From the NCBI GenBank assembly GCA_032158125.1, contig JASKOT010000015.1, positions 62,001-126,000 on the forward strand: a DNA stretch of 64,000 nt. The letters run 5' to 3'. Under the pieces are notes generated by a model, which saw nothing but the letters and a program-made list of their open reading frames with translations, was not told the DNA's origin and ran no database searches. A program made the position numbers and the translations under genes. This stretch comes from Papiliotrema nemorosa (Eukaryota; Basidiomycota; Tremellomycetes; Tremellales; Rhynchogastremaceae). Each line of letters opens with the position of its first letter. Positions within the stretch are counted from its first letter, which is position 1. Of the stretch, positions 1-12,409 are shown in pieces.

Positions 1-1229
1 CCTACGATTGCCAACCGTACCTCCCCGAACACTCCCATCACCACACCGACCGGGTCTGGTTCTTCTACCCCTCAATTGGATTTCGACGAGCCACCGCCGG
101 AACAACCCTTCGAATATCTAGGTGGGGGTGGACTCTACAGTCTGGTCGGAGCGAGATTATTTCTGCCCCCGACAATGCTCAAGAACTTGGTAGATCGAGC
201 ACCTGGAGGCAGCGATTTACGTCCAGACTTGATGAGTCAGGTCTCGCCATTTGGCGAGGAGATGTGGGTATGGAATGAAGGCCCTCTGACTAGAATGACA
301 AGGTCGAGAATACGGTATGATGGTGATACACGATTGTACGTATCCCTCAGGCCCCCCACTCTCACGTGTCCAGAGTGATGTGTATCTGATGACAAGTTAC
401 CATCCCACAATCCGTCCTCCTCGGCGCAAACTGGTCGATCTCATTAATACACCTCTACAAGGTGGTCGATACATGCATATCTCCCCTCCCTTCTCCGCCG
501 AAGATGTACTAGCCCTTCAGTCGGAAATTTCCCACCTGATATCCACGGGTACTCCAGGTGCATGGGCACCACGACTGGTATTTGAACCTACACCGCCAAG
601 TTGTCATACTGGACAAAAGAAATGGCTCGAGTTGGTCGCACCCGGAATACACGTCTTGTCGCCCAACCACGAAGAGTTGCTCAGCTTTTACGGTCATCCC
701 AAGATGAGCTTCACCAATTCGAGTTTGGTCGAGACATTGGAGCAAGTCATGTCGCATCTCTTGGAAGACATTGGAGTAGGCCCAAATGGACAGGGCATAT
801 TGGCTGTTCGATGCGGGAGGATGGGCTCGTGTATCGGTACCAAGGCGGGTGGACTGAAGTGGTTCCCTGCATACTATAATGGCGAGGAGGAGACTTGCGT
901 CAAGGATGTCACAGGAGGTGAGTAGTACTTTACCATCGCAAAGTGGTTTCTGACCCTTAGCCGGAAATGCTTTCATTGGTGGTTATGTGGCTGGTCTAAC
1001 CTTGACGAACGAGGATCCATACCAAGGTGAGCTGCCTCATACAAACGTCTCTGAACGAATGCTCATATAAGCCGCTATCTTTGGTACAGTCGCGGCCTCG
1101 TTCGTCGTCGAGCAAGTCGGGCTCCCTTCCCTGGTCGTCAATGGCGAAGATCATCTTTGTAACGGCGTCAATCCTCACGAGCGGGTCGAACTGCTGCGTG
1201 CAAAGTGGACAGCCGCCGGACTACTTTGA
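1..1229 (+). CDS. MAK32: MAK32-like pfkB-fold protein (5' end outside window)
   Basis: The frame is open from base 1, so the start lies left of the window. The protein reads through three introns (336-396, 918-960, 1027-1071) to a TGA at 1227-1229. Early it has a GGGGLYSLVGARLFLPP stretch typical of the Mak32 branch of the pfkB/ribokinase fold. The C-terminal pfkB signature reads DVTGAGNAFIGG, rebuilt across the second intron, followed by VEQVGLPSL. In active pfkB kinases the residue after GAG is the catalytic Asp; here it is Asn. In S. cerevisiae Mak32 is needed for stability of L-A dsRNA virus-like particles, and its enzymatic activity is not established. The family call comes from motifs; a kinase role for this copy is doubtful. 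Confidence 0.8.
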
Positions 1230-1603
1230 CCGCGCAAAAGGGGCCCTGATAACCTGCATGACCCGGGAAGCGGGACGATCGTCGCTCGCTATCGCTCTAT
1301 CACTCAAGTCGCATAATCACAACAATCTCACAAAATCATCTTTGCATTGTGTCCGATGTCCACTGTCTGTCTGTTTGTTCCACCATATCATCATCACAAA
1401 TCACATCATGTCTTGATTTCAACGCATGTCTTTCCATACCCTGCACAGTATCAAACACGAATGCACTTATACACGCGCGAGACACATTGTCGTCTTTTGG
1501 CGTACAGCTTTCATTACACATCGTAGCATGTCGTGTCTCGTTCATACGTCTCGTCATGTCGGGTGCGATGGGTCTTAGGATGCTGATCACCGTGTCCGCC
1601 CCG
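1230..1603. other. Convergent intergenic region
   Basis: This stretch lies between the 3' ends of the MAK32-like gene and ARL2. Short open frames here show no family motif and no splice-supported continuation. It probably holds only the two 3' UTRs and poly(A) signals. Confidence 0.5.
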
Positions 1604-2710
1604 TCACATCGCCGCGATCGCAGGCAGAGTCGCCTCGTCGTCACCCTCCTTCGCTGCGGCGGGTGTACCAGGCGCCGTTGATGCTGGATCAGGCGTCGTG
1701 CCGAGACCATTCCAGTAAAGTCGCCCTGCTACTTCATCCACTACCCAATCGAGACCCTCTTCGAGGCCTTGACCAGAATAGGCGGAACAAGCGCGTATAG
1801 ACCATTTGTGCGATTGTATACTTTTCAAATCGAGACTCTACCTCATCAACCTCCTCCTTCTCCTCTCACTTGTCTGTTCGTCTGCGTAGGCGAGTGGACT
1901 TACATCTCGGATCTGGTGTAATGTCATGGACCCTTGTAAATCCTGTTTATTGGCAAACACAAGTAAAGTAGCACCCGCCAAACGCTCCTATCAGCTCCTC
2001 GTGTGCGGAAAACTCACATCTTCAGAAAGCAACCCCCGGAGTTCTTTACCGCAATCTCCCATTCGTATTGAATCGCTGGAATCGACTACCCAGACTACGG
2101 CGTCTGTCGATTCGAAATAGTTGCGCCAGTATGGTCGAAGTGTCTTTTGACCTCCCACGTCCCCTGATATCAGCCACCACTACTTCAGAACGCGGGTGCA
2201 GTTGAGGAATGCGCAGGAGGGGTGTAAAGGCGGGGTAGATGGGACCTACAGATGTTCAAGGTGTATCTAACGGTCAGCTCTATACACCATACAGCGAGGT
2301 ATCACAGTAATTATCATAGGGTCGTATACTTTGAGGGGTTGGTAGAAGGATCTCATGCGCAAGACTCACCCATTCCGTATCAGAGTCTTGATATTAAATC
2401 CCAAAGTAGGCGAGATGTCTGAGATATCCTCCTTGTTCAACTTTTTCAATATAGTCGTCTTCCCAGCGTTATCCAGGCCTCTTAAAAGGTCAGCCAAACT
2501 TTATGCGAGCAGTATGATCACCCTGAGATCGAGGTTGAGGCGGATAGGAGATATCGGGTGGGGATGGATCTCATGGTAGAAGGAAGAGGGCCTTACAGGA
2601 AGAGTACCCTCATTTCCTTTGATTTCGCCTTGTTCTTCCTGATAATAGTAAGTAGACCTATCGAAGATCAGTATAGTCTATCTGAGAGATGTCGTATCAG
2701 ACCTACCCAT
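1604..2710 (-). CDS. ARL2: ARF-like small GTPase ARL2
   Basis: ARL2 (yeast Cin4) acts with tubulin cofactor D in folding alpha/beta-tubulin, which affects microtubule stability. The spliced product starts MGLLTIIRK and carries the P-loop GLDNAGKTT, the switch II motif [17 protein letters not shown], and the G4 motif ANKQDLQG. It ends with a C-terminal block ([19 protein letters not shown]) close to the ARL2 signature ending in GIDWLLDD. Gly2 is present. The first coding exon is only 4 nt (ATGG at 2707-2710), followed by an intron at 2658-2706; the MGLLT reading is restored only with that splice. A tail of about 35 residues rich in Ala, Pro and Thr extends past the usual family end. It lies just downstream of GYP7 on the same strand. 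Confidence 0.9.
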
Positions 2711-2995
2711 CGCTTCGATTCGTTTGTGAGATGGTGAAGTGGTGTTTCAAGTGTATGGAGTGGATGGATGCTTCACGGTTTGATTGCAGCTGGGTGGAGG
2801 TTGTCCACCTCAACCGACTCAAGACACTCGACCCTCAGTGGGCTCGGTCAAACTGCACTTCGACCAATCAACACAGCATGAGATACATGTTTTCAATAAC
2901 GAGCACAAAATCTACAACGGTCTGGTCGATACAGCTCATCTAGATATAACAGAGATGCCTCTCATCACCTTGACCTCCCTCGCTCGCGCCTCGTC

Positions 2996-5947
2996 TCACA
3001 CTCCAGTCACCTTGAACCCATTGAGGAGCTCTTTCAACCCATCCAACACATCCTTCTTCTTCGCTTCTACCACTTCCATCTCATCCTTCGGCCCCGCACT
3101 ACCCCTTCTTTTCCTCAATTGCGTTTCGTCCGACGGTCCTGCCGTGGATGAAGCCTCCGAGTCTTCGATAAGACTCTTGAACTGCAAGAATAAAACTTCG
3201 CCTTGGGCTAGGGTTGTGTCCAGATCAATCTATTATATCAGCTGGACCTTATCCATTGAGAAGGACCAGCTCACCGTTCCAGAGAGATCATTGGCGTATT
3301 TCAACACCTCGTCAAACTCCGTCAGGTATCGGATGAGGACGTCTCGATGGGATTGCAATACCGCAAGAGCGACAAATAGAACAAATTGGTCCGAATAATA
3401 GTTTGTCCACAGGACCTGCCATTTTCAGCCTTCCTGCGCAAAAGTCGACAGTCCACGTACCTCCCAAAGCTTGATGACATCGTTGAATTTGAACTCCCTC
3501 TTGAAATTGATCAAGATCCACCTGAAGCAGAAGAACAAGTTCAGAGATCCTGTTCGTTCTGAGGCATCAGCTGAGAATATGCTATGAACGCAGAGCGTCA
3601 ACTGACCAAGGTGCGAGTACAGCTCGGGATCCATTACTCCGATGAGTTGTTGCAATGTCGACAATTTCCGCTTCATCCCACTTTGATCTCGCAGAAAATT
3701 GGATTCCTATCAGTGTCAGCTGAATTGTGAAAACGTACGACAACTCACCATGATCTGCATGACTCCCACCAGACCCCAGAAAGAGTCAGCCTCATTGCCA
3801 TCAAAAACGACGTAGATCGGCGAGAGAAGGTCGGACATGCCTGTCATCAGCTTTGGCGTTCAGACTTGCAAAGAGCGACAGCTAACCCTGGACATAGCCC
3901 AATTCTGGGAGGTAAGTATGATACGTCATCAGGATCATCCTGAGCGCAGCAATGTGAGCTGCTCGTCAGCTGTTGAAACACAAACTCGTTTGAGACTGCA
4001 ATTCACGATTCAGTCTGGCCGATCCGCCCTCCTCTTCTTCCTCTGCACCATCCCACGAGTATCCCGGTCCGCCAGCTTCTTTCTCCCCGTCACCCTTCTT
4101 TGCGGCCTCGGGTGGGATAGCAAAGATTGGTTGAGTCCTGTCAGTGCGCCTGCAGTCCACCTGAAAATGAGCGGAAATTTGAGCATCCACGCGACAACTC
4201 ACATCAATCCTGTGCCACTCTTCTTTCCAGCTGTCGCTAGTCTTCAAGGCGCCATCATCTCGCCAGACTCCCTTGAGCTTGGTATATTCTCGTCGTTTGG
4301 CTTGTCTTGCTTCCTCCCTCGCTGCTTTCCGCTTGGCTTTACCAGACTCCCCACCGCCTAATCCCCCCAGTGTCCAGGGTATGATACCCAGCAGGACCTC
4401 CCACCCTTCCCGCCTACATTGCTTCTCGGCCGGCTCGGTTGATTCGCTGAAACCTCGTTGGAATATCTCACGTCGCACGTACAGCTCGTCCCTGCCCTGA
4501 GCGGCGAACGACTCCCAGTCCCGACTGGAGATAGGCTGCTGAGGCTTCCTCGTCGGATGCGGTATTGGCCGCTTGGAATTTGGCGAAGAGAGGAGCGAGA
4601 AGACACCCAGTGAGCTTGTCAGATCGTCCAGATCAGATTTGTCTTCGGTTCCAGCGGTCCCGACCCGACTCGAAGCTTCGGTTCGTCGTGCACGTTCTCC
4701 TTCTTCAGCTACGACCCGAGCCCATCTCGCAAGGTATAGCCGCGCAGACTCGAACTCGCTCGCAACGTCTGGTCTGCTTCCCCGCCTGCCAGCATTTGGC
4801 TGACTTCGTCCTAACCTCTCCCATTCCCCTGGTGCATTCACTAGACTCCTCACCGCTGGGGGCAGATGAGGCACAACTTCCTGTGCAAGGGGGTGGGATA
4901 GGATTTGTTGACCCATCTTGCGGGAAAAGCTGGTGATGCTCGATAATCCCGTCAGAAGGGTCTGCTTCGGAGTCGGTTGGGTGTTGAGTACGTTGGCGTC
5001 TGGGAATCCACGTTGAGGAGGGTATGACTTCGCAGTCGAAGGCGTGTTGGTGGATCGGATGTTATGACCATCGTCCACCTCAGCCTCGTGGACATCTCGA
5101 TCTGCCTTGGAAGGGTTCACGAGCCATAATTCTGCATTATGGTTCGCTCTGCCGGATAGGAGTCGTGAACGAAGAAAGGAACAGCGAGACGATAGGAGAG
5201 AAAGGAAGGGCGGGAAACCCCATTGCGATCGAGGACGGGCTTGTTGCGTATCTCGAGAGGAGGAAGGGGCAAGAAGCGGTGACTCGTCGTCATGGAAGAA
5301 CAAGGTTGGGAGTGATATACCGCCAGTCAAACTGCGGTGTCAGCGCTATCAAGACATTTGATGCTCACTTGAACGTTGCCGAGCCGTACCAATGCTGCAA
5401 GCTTGGCTTTTCCTGTCAGCTTCAGGTTGCGGCAGAGCGGATGGCTCACAGGATAGACTAGGATGCTATATATGTTATTGAGAGGAATAGCAAAGGCGTA
5501 CTTCTCTCCCTTGGGCGGAGGCAATGATACGAAGACGAACCCTGCGTGTTAGCTGCACGCTTATAAACATCCCTGGTTGGACCTACCATCTTCTTCCAGC
5601 TCGACGGGTGTCTTTTTCCCATTGAACCTCCCTTCGACTCTTCTAAACCCTTCGCGATCCTCATCGTCCATTCGCGCCAACACCTCGTCCGGTACCCATG
5701 TCACTATCACTTCTTTGCCTCCCACCCTCTTCACGTTTCCCTCTTCATCGGTCCTCACCGCAGTGTGATCACCATCTGAGTTATCCGCTTCGACAATAGC
5801 GAGGTACCCCGAGATGTTATCCTTGTTAAACTGGGTGGGGTGTATTGACACATGCGATTTGCAGTATAACAATCGAGCTTTCTGCTTGTACATTGACGAA
5901 GAGGTAGACGTGGTCGACGGGTGAGAGATATGTTCGTAATCTGACAA
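2996..5947 (-). CDS. GYP7: GYP7-type Rab GTPase-activating protein (TBC domain)
   Basis: This is a GAP for Ypt7/Rab7-class GTPases in late endosome and vacuole traffic. The N-terminus (LLYCKSHVSIHPTQFNKDN) matches the Gyp7/TBC1D15 N-terminal domain. A long linker follows, then the TBC domain: REIFQRGF, GWEVLLGIIPW, the arginine finger DCRRTDRTQ (IxxDxxR), and the glutamine finger YVQGMSDL, which is rebuilt across an intron near 3840-3890. Next come FFCFRWILINFKREF and IKLWEV. Both catalytic fingers are intact. The C-terminus is Lys/Glu-rich and ends GFKVTGV. There are at least six short introns. The 454-codon uninterrupted exon (about 3966-5330) is unusually long for this window. The start at 5947 is the first ATG before the conserved N-terminal block. 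The gene is divergent from SFB3, 484 bp away. Confidence 0.9.
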
Positions 5948-6431
5948 TGGGGATGATGGATCAAGTCCTGTCGACTCTGATCTGACGAATGACTCCTCAG
6001 AAGCGGCAGATGAGCGATCCTACGCATCAGTGACCTCGACCAAGGAGAGACATGGGGTGGCGGTGCTATCTCACCTGGGAAGATGTTGCCGGTGTACGTG
6101 TAGCCGTCATGGTGGTTTCTGCGCCCAAAGACTGCAGGAACTTCATGCACCCGGATTATATTGTCTAGTGGTATGAAGGGTGCGATGCAGCACGATGTAT
6201 GGCTCAGTCGATGAAAGGTTGTGCATAGGTGAGTGATCTGGCTGCGGGGGGTGCCCCTATTCGTCATGAACACTTCGGCCACACGACGTTGCCGATCAAC
6301 TTATTGCCGCCACCCATCTATCTACGCATACCATACCAACGTGGACCACGTCCTCCTGGTACAACAACAACGACGACGGACGCCTCGACGATAGCCTTGT
6401 CTGAGTCTGTAAGCGACAGGCTAGATCAAAC
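5948..6431. promoter_or_regulatory. Shared divergent promoter of GYP7 and SFB3
   Basis: This 484-bp stretch separates two start codons pointing away from each other, so it must contain both promoters and 5' UTRs. CT-rich and CAA-rich stretches lie close to the SFB3 start. I found no clear TATA box. A tRNA-like A-box near 6155 lacks a partner B-box. Confidence 0.5.
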
Positions 6432-9400
6432 ATGCCGCCCAGGTCGAGATACGCCGTCGATCCGAGCTTATCAGTCCAATCGCAATCATCATACCAACAA
6501 CAACCACCCTCCCACTACCCCTCCACACCTTCTCAAGAACCACAGCTACACTCAGTCTCTGACCGTCGTTCTCCCTTACCCTCTGGTCCATACGCTCCAC
6601 AAGCGCCAAATCAGCCTACATACACCTCTCAGCCGTCTTACCACCAGTCACAACAACATGCACCCCCACCTCAACCTCGATACGGACAAGTTCCACCCGC
6701 AAACCACATTTCAGCTCCTCCACATAGCTCTGGCGGCTCAATCACAGGTCCTCGAGTCCGAATTGATCCTAGCCAGATGCCCAACCCGATCGAAGCTCAA
6801 GAGATGGACCAGAATTTATGGGACGACGAGGATTTCATGAGCTGTCAGACGAAAGGTGTCATCCCGCTCGCCGGTACAGACTGGAGGGGTGTAGATCAAG
6901 GTTTGTTCGAAATCTTCAAATGATCTAGTATGATGATGGCATGTGCTGATCGAAGGAAATTCGTTGCCGAGGCATCTCAGAGCAACCCTACCAGTCGTTC
7001 CCTCCACTTCACAACTGCTCGATACCACCGCCCTGCCATTTGGCCTGTTGATACAGCCCTTTGCTCCCTTACGATATGATGAGAGCCCGATCCCTGTTGT
7101 CTCGTCTTTCATCTCTGGCACGTCAGCGTTTGACTCTTCTCCAATCGTTGCATCGAATGAGGGAACCGGTGAAGAAGGTGGACCGCCTCGTTGTGAGAGG
7201 TGTAGGGGCTACATAAACCCCTGGGCGAGATTTCAGGATGGAGGTCGGAAATGGTTTTGCAATCTCTGTGGATCTTCAAACACAGGTAAGTTTTGCGTAC
7301 ATCACCTCTCCGCAAGCTGATACCTAGTCCCCGAGCCCTACTTCTGCCATCTAGCACCCAACGGCCAGAGGATGGATCATGAGACTCGACCCGAATTGCA
7401 ACATGGAACAGTCGATTTTGCGGTCCCACGCATATATTGGGCACCTCAACCTCCTCCATCAGGCTCGATGCTTGATACTGCTGTAGACGCGACCACGGAC
7501 GCCATCACCTCGACCGCCTCGGATCTCTTGTCGGGTCTACAAAGCTCTCTCGGCCAGGGTATATCACGTGGACCTAGCCCACAGCCCAACGCGAGGGAAA
7601 AGGAGAAGGAAAGGAAGAAGGAGGAGAAGAGACTGAGAAAGCCTAGACCAATAGGAAGGGTATTTGTTATGGACGTCAGTGCGGGTAGCTCGTCTAGGGG
7701 AATAGTCAGCGAGGTATGCGAAGGTATACGGCGAGCTGTATATGGCAAGAAGCGGAGAGACGAGAACCAAAATGAGGAGGGTGAAGCAGACGACGAGGAA
7801 GAAGGCATGGCGAGAGGCGAGAGGATAGGAATTGTCACTGTAGCTGAATCAATTGGCTTCTGGAATCTATCGGTGAGTCACAGACCGATTCACCTGATCC
7901 ATTGTTAAGCTTCGCAGCCGACTCTATCAGCGCCCACACATATGGTCGTATCTGATCTCGACGACATGTATGTACCACTGGCGAATGGGTTCCTGGTGGA
8001 TCCGTTGGAATCGCGGTCGCAAGTGGAGTTACTACTCGACAAACTACCCGGAATAGCAGAGTCTCAGCAGGATGGGAATCGCGTTGCTGCTGGCTCAGCA
8101 GTCAAGGGAGCTCTCGCTGGTTTGGTGAGTACGAATAGGAATGGTGTGAACTCTGGCTGACCGTAAGCGCATGTTAGGGGGACAGATAAACCTCTTCTTG
8201 TCAGGTCTGCCGACTCTCGGTTCCGGTAAATTGGCAGCTCGAGATGATCCGACTGCGTACAACACCGACAAGGAAAAGGCACTTTTCACCGCTGCCGACC
8301 CATTCTGGCGACTCACAGCGGAAGAGCTCGCGGAATCAGGCGTGGGCGTCAACGTCTTCTTCTTCCCAGACCAATATACGGATGTCGCATCGGTCGGAAC
8401 ACTTGCCTCCACAACGGGCGGGGAACTGTTCTTCCACCCAAAGTTCAGCCCTGTCCGAGATAGGGAAACTCTTTACGACGAGATTAACCGAATACTGGTT
8501 CGCGAGACGGCATACAACGCGACCATCCGTATAAGGTGTTCGACAGGTCTGCGAATTTCCGATCATATCGGCAACTTCTACCAGCGAAGCTTGACCGACC
8601 TAGAATTCGGAACAATAGACGATGCAAAGACTTTAACGGCAATAATAAAACACGATGGAAAGCTAGATGACCGCCAACCGGCATATGTGCAGGTTGCCGT
8701 GCTGTACACAAGCTCGAATGGAGAGAGGAGGGTCAGATGTCTGAACATGAGTTTCACAGTGACGAGTCTGATTGGAAACGTCTTCCGATTTGCGGATTTG
8801 GATGGATCCGTCAGCGTGTTCTTCAAAGAGGGTGAGTTTGGGCAGCTCTTAGTAGCTGCATCGAATGTTAATGTACAGCTATCGCACAAATGGGTAGCAA
8901 ATCTCTGAGGGATATCAGGAAGACCACAACCGACAAGAGCAACCGGGTATTGTACATGTATAGAAAACACTGTGCACCTGCCGTTCAGTCTGGACAGGTA
9001 AGCCGACAATCTTAGGAGGCAATAAATTCAACTGATTGTATAGCTCATTCTGCCGGAAGGGTTCAAGCTTTTACCACTCTACACTCTCTGCATGCTGAAG
9101 AGCAAACCACTGAAAGGTAAGATTCCCAGGTCACCGCACCCAGTGCCCAGGCTGACCCGGTAGGCGGTAACGTCACCTCTGATGTTCGAGCATATTACAT
9201 GCGAAACTTCCGATCTTTGTCTGTTGTCGGCACAATGAATGCCCTATACCCACGATTACTCGCCATACATGACCTAGCGGAAGATGTCGGATTCCCCGCC
9301 GCGAATGGTAGACTCAAACTTCCTCGATTCATGCGGGCGAGCTACGCATGGATGGTACCTGAGGGGGCGTACCTGCTATGTGAGTCGAGCTGTGCAGATT

Positions 9401-9894
9401 ACGTGCTAGGGCTGATTGTAGCGAATGGCGAGGTCGCTATGATATGGTTCGGTGGAGGTGTCTCGCCACAGATCATTGATGATTTGTACGGTGTCGAATC
9501 AGCTGATGAGCTGGATGTGAGAATGGTGAGTCTATTCCGCGTGGTCCCATGCGCATGTGGCATATGCTCATGTGTCCAGACACGCCTGCCGAAACTCCCG
9601 ACTTTGCTGTCCACACAAGTCAGAAACATACTCACACACCTCGAGGGGCTCGTCGGACACTCCATGCCGGTAATCATCGTCCGGCAAAATGTAGACGGGA
9701 TGGAGATTGAATTTGCAAATCAATTGGTGGAGGATAGCAATAATGATGCGCTTGGATACACAGATTGTGAGTTGTTCTTGTCGACTCCAACTGGTCGGAG
9801 TGTTGACGGGATAGACTTGATGACTGCGCATAAGAGCATTACGAATGAGTTGAGTGGGAGTGGGAACAAGGAGGGATGGATGCCATGGAGCTGA
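6432..9894 (+). CDS. SFB3: COPII coat subunit of the SEC24C/D (Sfb3/Lst1) class
   Basis: This is a cargo-selecting subunit of the COPII coat; it pairs with Sec23 on ER exit sites. The protein opens with a Gln/Pro/Ser/Tyr-rich disordered region of about 110 residues. Then come [32 protein letters not shown], and the zinc finger [14 protein letters not shown]...[10 protein letters not shown]. The trunk contains [27 protein letters not shown] and TDKEKALF. The helical and gelsolin-like region ends near 9894 ([12 protein letters not shown]). The order matches SEC24C/D rather than canonical Sec24. A Lys/Glu-rich run (about 7595-7640) and an acidic run (about 7765-7805) insert into the trunk. Several short introns are present. 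The start at 6432 (MPPRSRY) is the first ATG of the disordered leader. Confidence 0.92.
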
Positions 9895-10067
9895 GAGGGA
9901 GGTCACGCGAAGATGTAGTGTGTCTGAAGTCAAAAGCCATGCATCTGAGATGGTCGTTATCTCTTCCTCACTTAGTTACTTAGTTGAAGCAATTTCTGAA
10001 CCTAGTAGAAAGCGGATATCATACTTTACAAGTTGTGTGCATATACGAGACCCCCTGAGGTCCGTAT

Positions 10068-10786
10068 CTAACTCGGTCTCCTTGCCAAGATCGCTATGCC
10101 TACGACCATTCCCACCATCACAGTCAACCCGATCAATGACCACATACACCGCCGCGCATACTTCTTCTCCACCTGAGGGCGTCAGATCAGACAATAATCT
10201 CAGTAAAGAGAAAACCCACCACTCGAATGATCGCTATCCTTTCCGTCTCTCTCTGCCTTTTCGTCGGATCGGCTTCATCTTCGTCCTGTAGTGGTTCTAC
10301 CCACAGCCTGATCCATTAGCCATATTCACTCTTGCGATAGTATGACAGAGAAGATGGATGAGTGGGAGAATTTGTGTCTACTCACAAGATTGCGCCTAAT
10401 ACCCACAGAGGGAAGAATAGCCATCCCCATACCCACAAAGTCCGTGCCAAGGTCTCCGGCTCACTTACCACCTTTTCCTCATACATCGGTACCTCTTCTT
10501 TTGACTCTCTTCCATCCTCCATGTAAACTGCGCTTGTGGGTGTTATGTAAGCTGGTGGGGGAGGGATGAGAGTGTCCACCAGAAAGGAAGAAGGTTTCAG
10601 AGAGGAGGAGGCGTTAGCGGTGGGGAGATGGTGAGCATATTGAGGGGGAGCCGAGATTCGCATTTCTCGTATAGACGAGCTCGAGTGGATCGATCTGGGT
10701 GGAGGGAAGACGGGGATAGGTGTTCGGGGCGGCAGAGGTCGTCGAGGGGAGGTGGAAGCGGAAGTGGCATCTGAAGAGGTAGACAT
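10068..10786 (-). CDS. Small two-span membrane protein with Pro/Ser-rich N-terminus, unknown function
   Basis: I do not recognise the family. The reading from the ATG at 10786 gives a Ser/Thr/Pro-rich cytosolic-type leader (PRRPLPPRTPIPVFPPP) and a PPPPAY motif. A Trp-rich hydrophobic segment (LWVWGWLFFPLWVLGAILLW) is completed across a GTGAGT intron. A charged loop (QDEDEADPTKRQRETER) follows. After a second intron come EKKYARRCMWS and a second hydrophobic segment (LIGLTVMVGMVVGIAILA), then RRPS and stop at 10068-10070. It therefore has two probable membrane spans near the C-terminus and about 200 residues in all. In-frame ATGs further upstream (to 10936) are possible but precede a less plausible leader. 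Confidence 0.65.
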
Positions 10787-12056
10787 GCTTTTTGAGATGG
10801 AGTTGATGATATCGATAAGAAAGTGGTAAAGACTCTCAATTGACAGTGTCTGAGAGTGAGATGAAGGATATAAGACGAGTTGGATATCAGTTGCACGGGT
10901 TATATACCTCGCTCGAGCTCTCCTGTCATTTCCCAATCCAGTCGACGAGCATCTGAAGGCACCTCACCATCACATTGCAAAATTACCCTTCGAAACAATC
11001 CGACGCTGACCAGACTGTGAAGCGAGTAGCATATCACGGCATAGATTGTCATCTTTACCATCTCTGATCGTTGGGAGCAATCCTATGCGTAAGCTCAAAG
11101 CCAAGGTAGCTTCGAGGTGAACAGCTATCGGGCGGGCGAGGTTTACGTAATTTTCGCCCGTTTCATATCATTTCGTGGGACCCTGTTTCTATACCAGTTA
11201 TGGACTATCCGGAAGTCCTTTGCCATATATTGGGACCATACGTTTTGCTCGATTGAGATGTATTGCAGAAAAGCCCGGTATGTAGATGCATAAGAAAGGG
11301 ATGCCTTTCACCGTTCACTCCGTATCCGGATTGATACCCACTGCGGAGCCAGGTTCTCCCTGCCACAATCAAGTGAAACTCTCACAGGGCGACACGAGGC
11401 GAAAGTACTGGCAAGACGTGATTGTACACCAGGATGCATCACTTAGGCACCAGATAAGCAAGAGTACAATGACATCCCGAAAGTTACCAAGTTCACCTTC
11501 AGCAATAAGTTCTCGGGGGTGGAGAGCGGTATCTGATTCACAGAAGGCATCACCATCGTTCGGTCCTGGCGTCAATACGATGCTGGTGGACGGGACTGAC
11601 CGTTATTATTTGATGTCATTCTGATCTATCTGTTCATCCACTCAACACAGAGAGCACATAGGTGGTTGTGCTCACACACTTAGCCAGGGCAATCTAATCA
11701 GCGATGACCATTAGTGGCGGTTGAATGACATTTGGCTATCTATATCAATCGCCATGAATCAATCCTTGCAATGCAACACCGCGACAGGAAGCATATCCTT
11801 GAGGCTTCCCTCTTGCACCGTATTCGTTGCTTCAGCGTTTAGCAATTGTCTATCAGGGTGAAATGCTTGTAGGATGGCACTATTCGGCTCGGCGATTCGA
11901 TGTATTAGTGTACCACTCCGATCTCTTCAGCGTTCGTGAGATCCCGAAGACAATAGGACCATCAGTCTCAGACGCCGATGAGCCGATGAGATGAACTCGT
12001 AGATGCCGAATAGACCACTCCTTTGTCTTTGAGACTCATCATCGGAGTTCTAATCT

Positions 12057-12375
12057 CCCCTTACTTCCCTTTCGAGAATGATATTACCCCTACTGATTAC
12101 TGGTGAATGTCAACGGGGTAGCGCGATTCATCGACCCAAATCCCCATAATTGGAGGGGTAATTATTCAGATACCGCGTGAGGAATATGTATATTCCCTTC
12201 TGTCGATTACTCCTGACGTTCGCAATCTTGGAGCGAAGATTGCAGGGGACGGGCGATCGTGGTTCTGGATGGATGGCCATACACACGCCATCGAGTCTTG
12301 ATCCGATTGAACATATATAGAAGGGGTATCCCGTGCAAATATCTCATACTGTACATCACGTCCTCGGTGACCCCT
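12057..12375. promoter_or_regulatory. Cluster of STRE-like AGGGG/CCCCT motifs
   Basis: CCCCT occurs at 12057, 12087 and 12371, and AGGGG at 12154, 12244 and 12322. In yeast AGGGG is the core of the stress-response element bound by Msn2/4-type C2H2 factors. Six cores in about 320 bp sit immediately upstream of the secreted protein start at 12410. Binding is inferred only. Confidence 0.4.
12314..12319 (+). promoter_or_regulatory. TATA box of the acidic secreted protein gene
   Basis: TATATA lies about 92 bp upstream of the ATG at 12410 and inside the STRE-like cluster, a spacing consistent with a fungal TATA promoter. Confidence 0.45.
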
Positions 12376-12409
12376 TCCCTTGGTACGGTAGCCTTCCTCA
12401 GAGCCCAAC

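Larger units (their letters stand above)
10787..12409. promoter_or_regulatory. Long divergent intergenic region (1.6 kb)
   Basis: It lies between the small membrane protein and the acidic secreted protein, which diverge. Open frames here (for example 11286-11624) lack motifs or splice-supported extensions. The right end holds a cluster of AGGGG/CCCCT pentamers and a TATA box, listed separately. I saw nothing else recognisable. Confidence 0.5.

Noticed and set aside
2784..3398. 204-codon plus-strand ORF
   Set aside because: Antisense of the GYP7 C-terminal exons and the ARL2-GYP7 spacer.
6150..6240. tRNA-like A-box word (TGTCTAGTGGTATGA)
   Set aside because: No matching B-box (GGTTCGANTCC) within tRNA distance and no cloverleaf; it lies in a divergent promoter.
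11286..11624. 112-codon plus-strand ORF
   Set aside because: No motif, signal peptide or splice-supported extension; lies in a long intergenic region.
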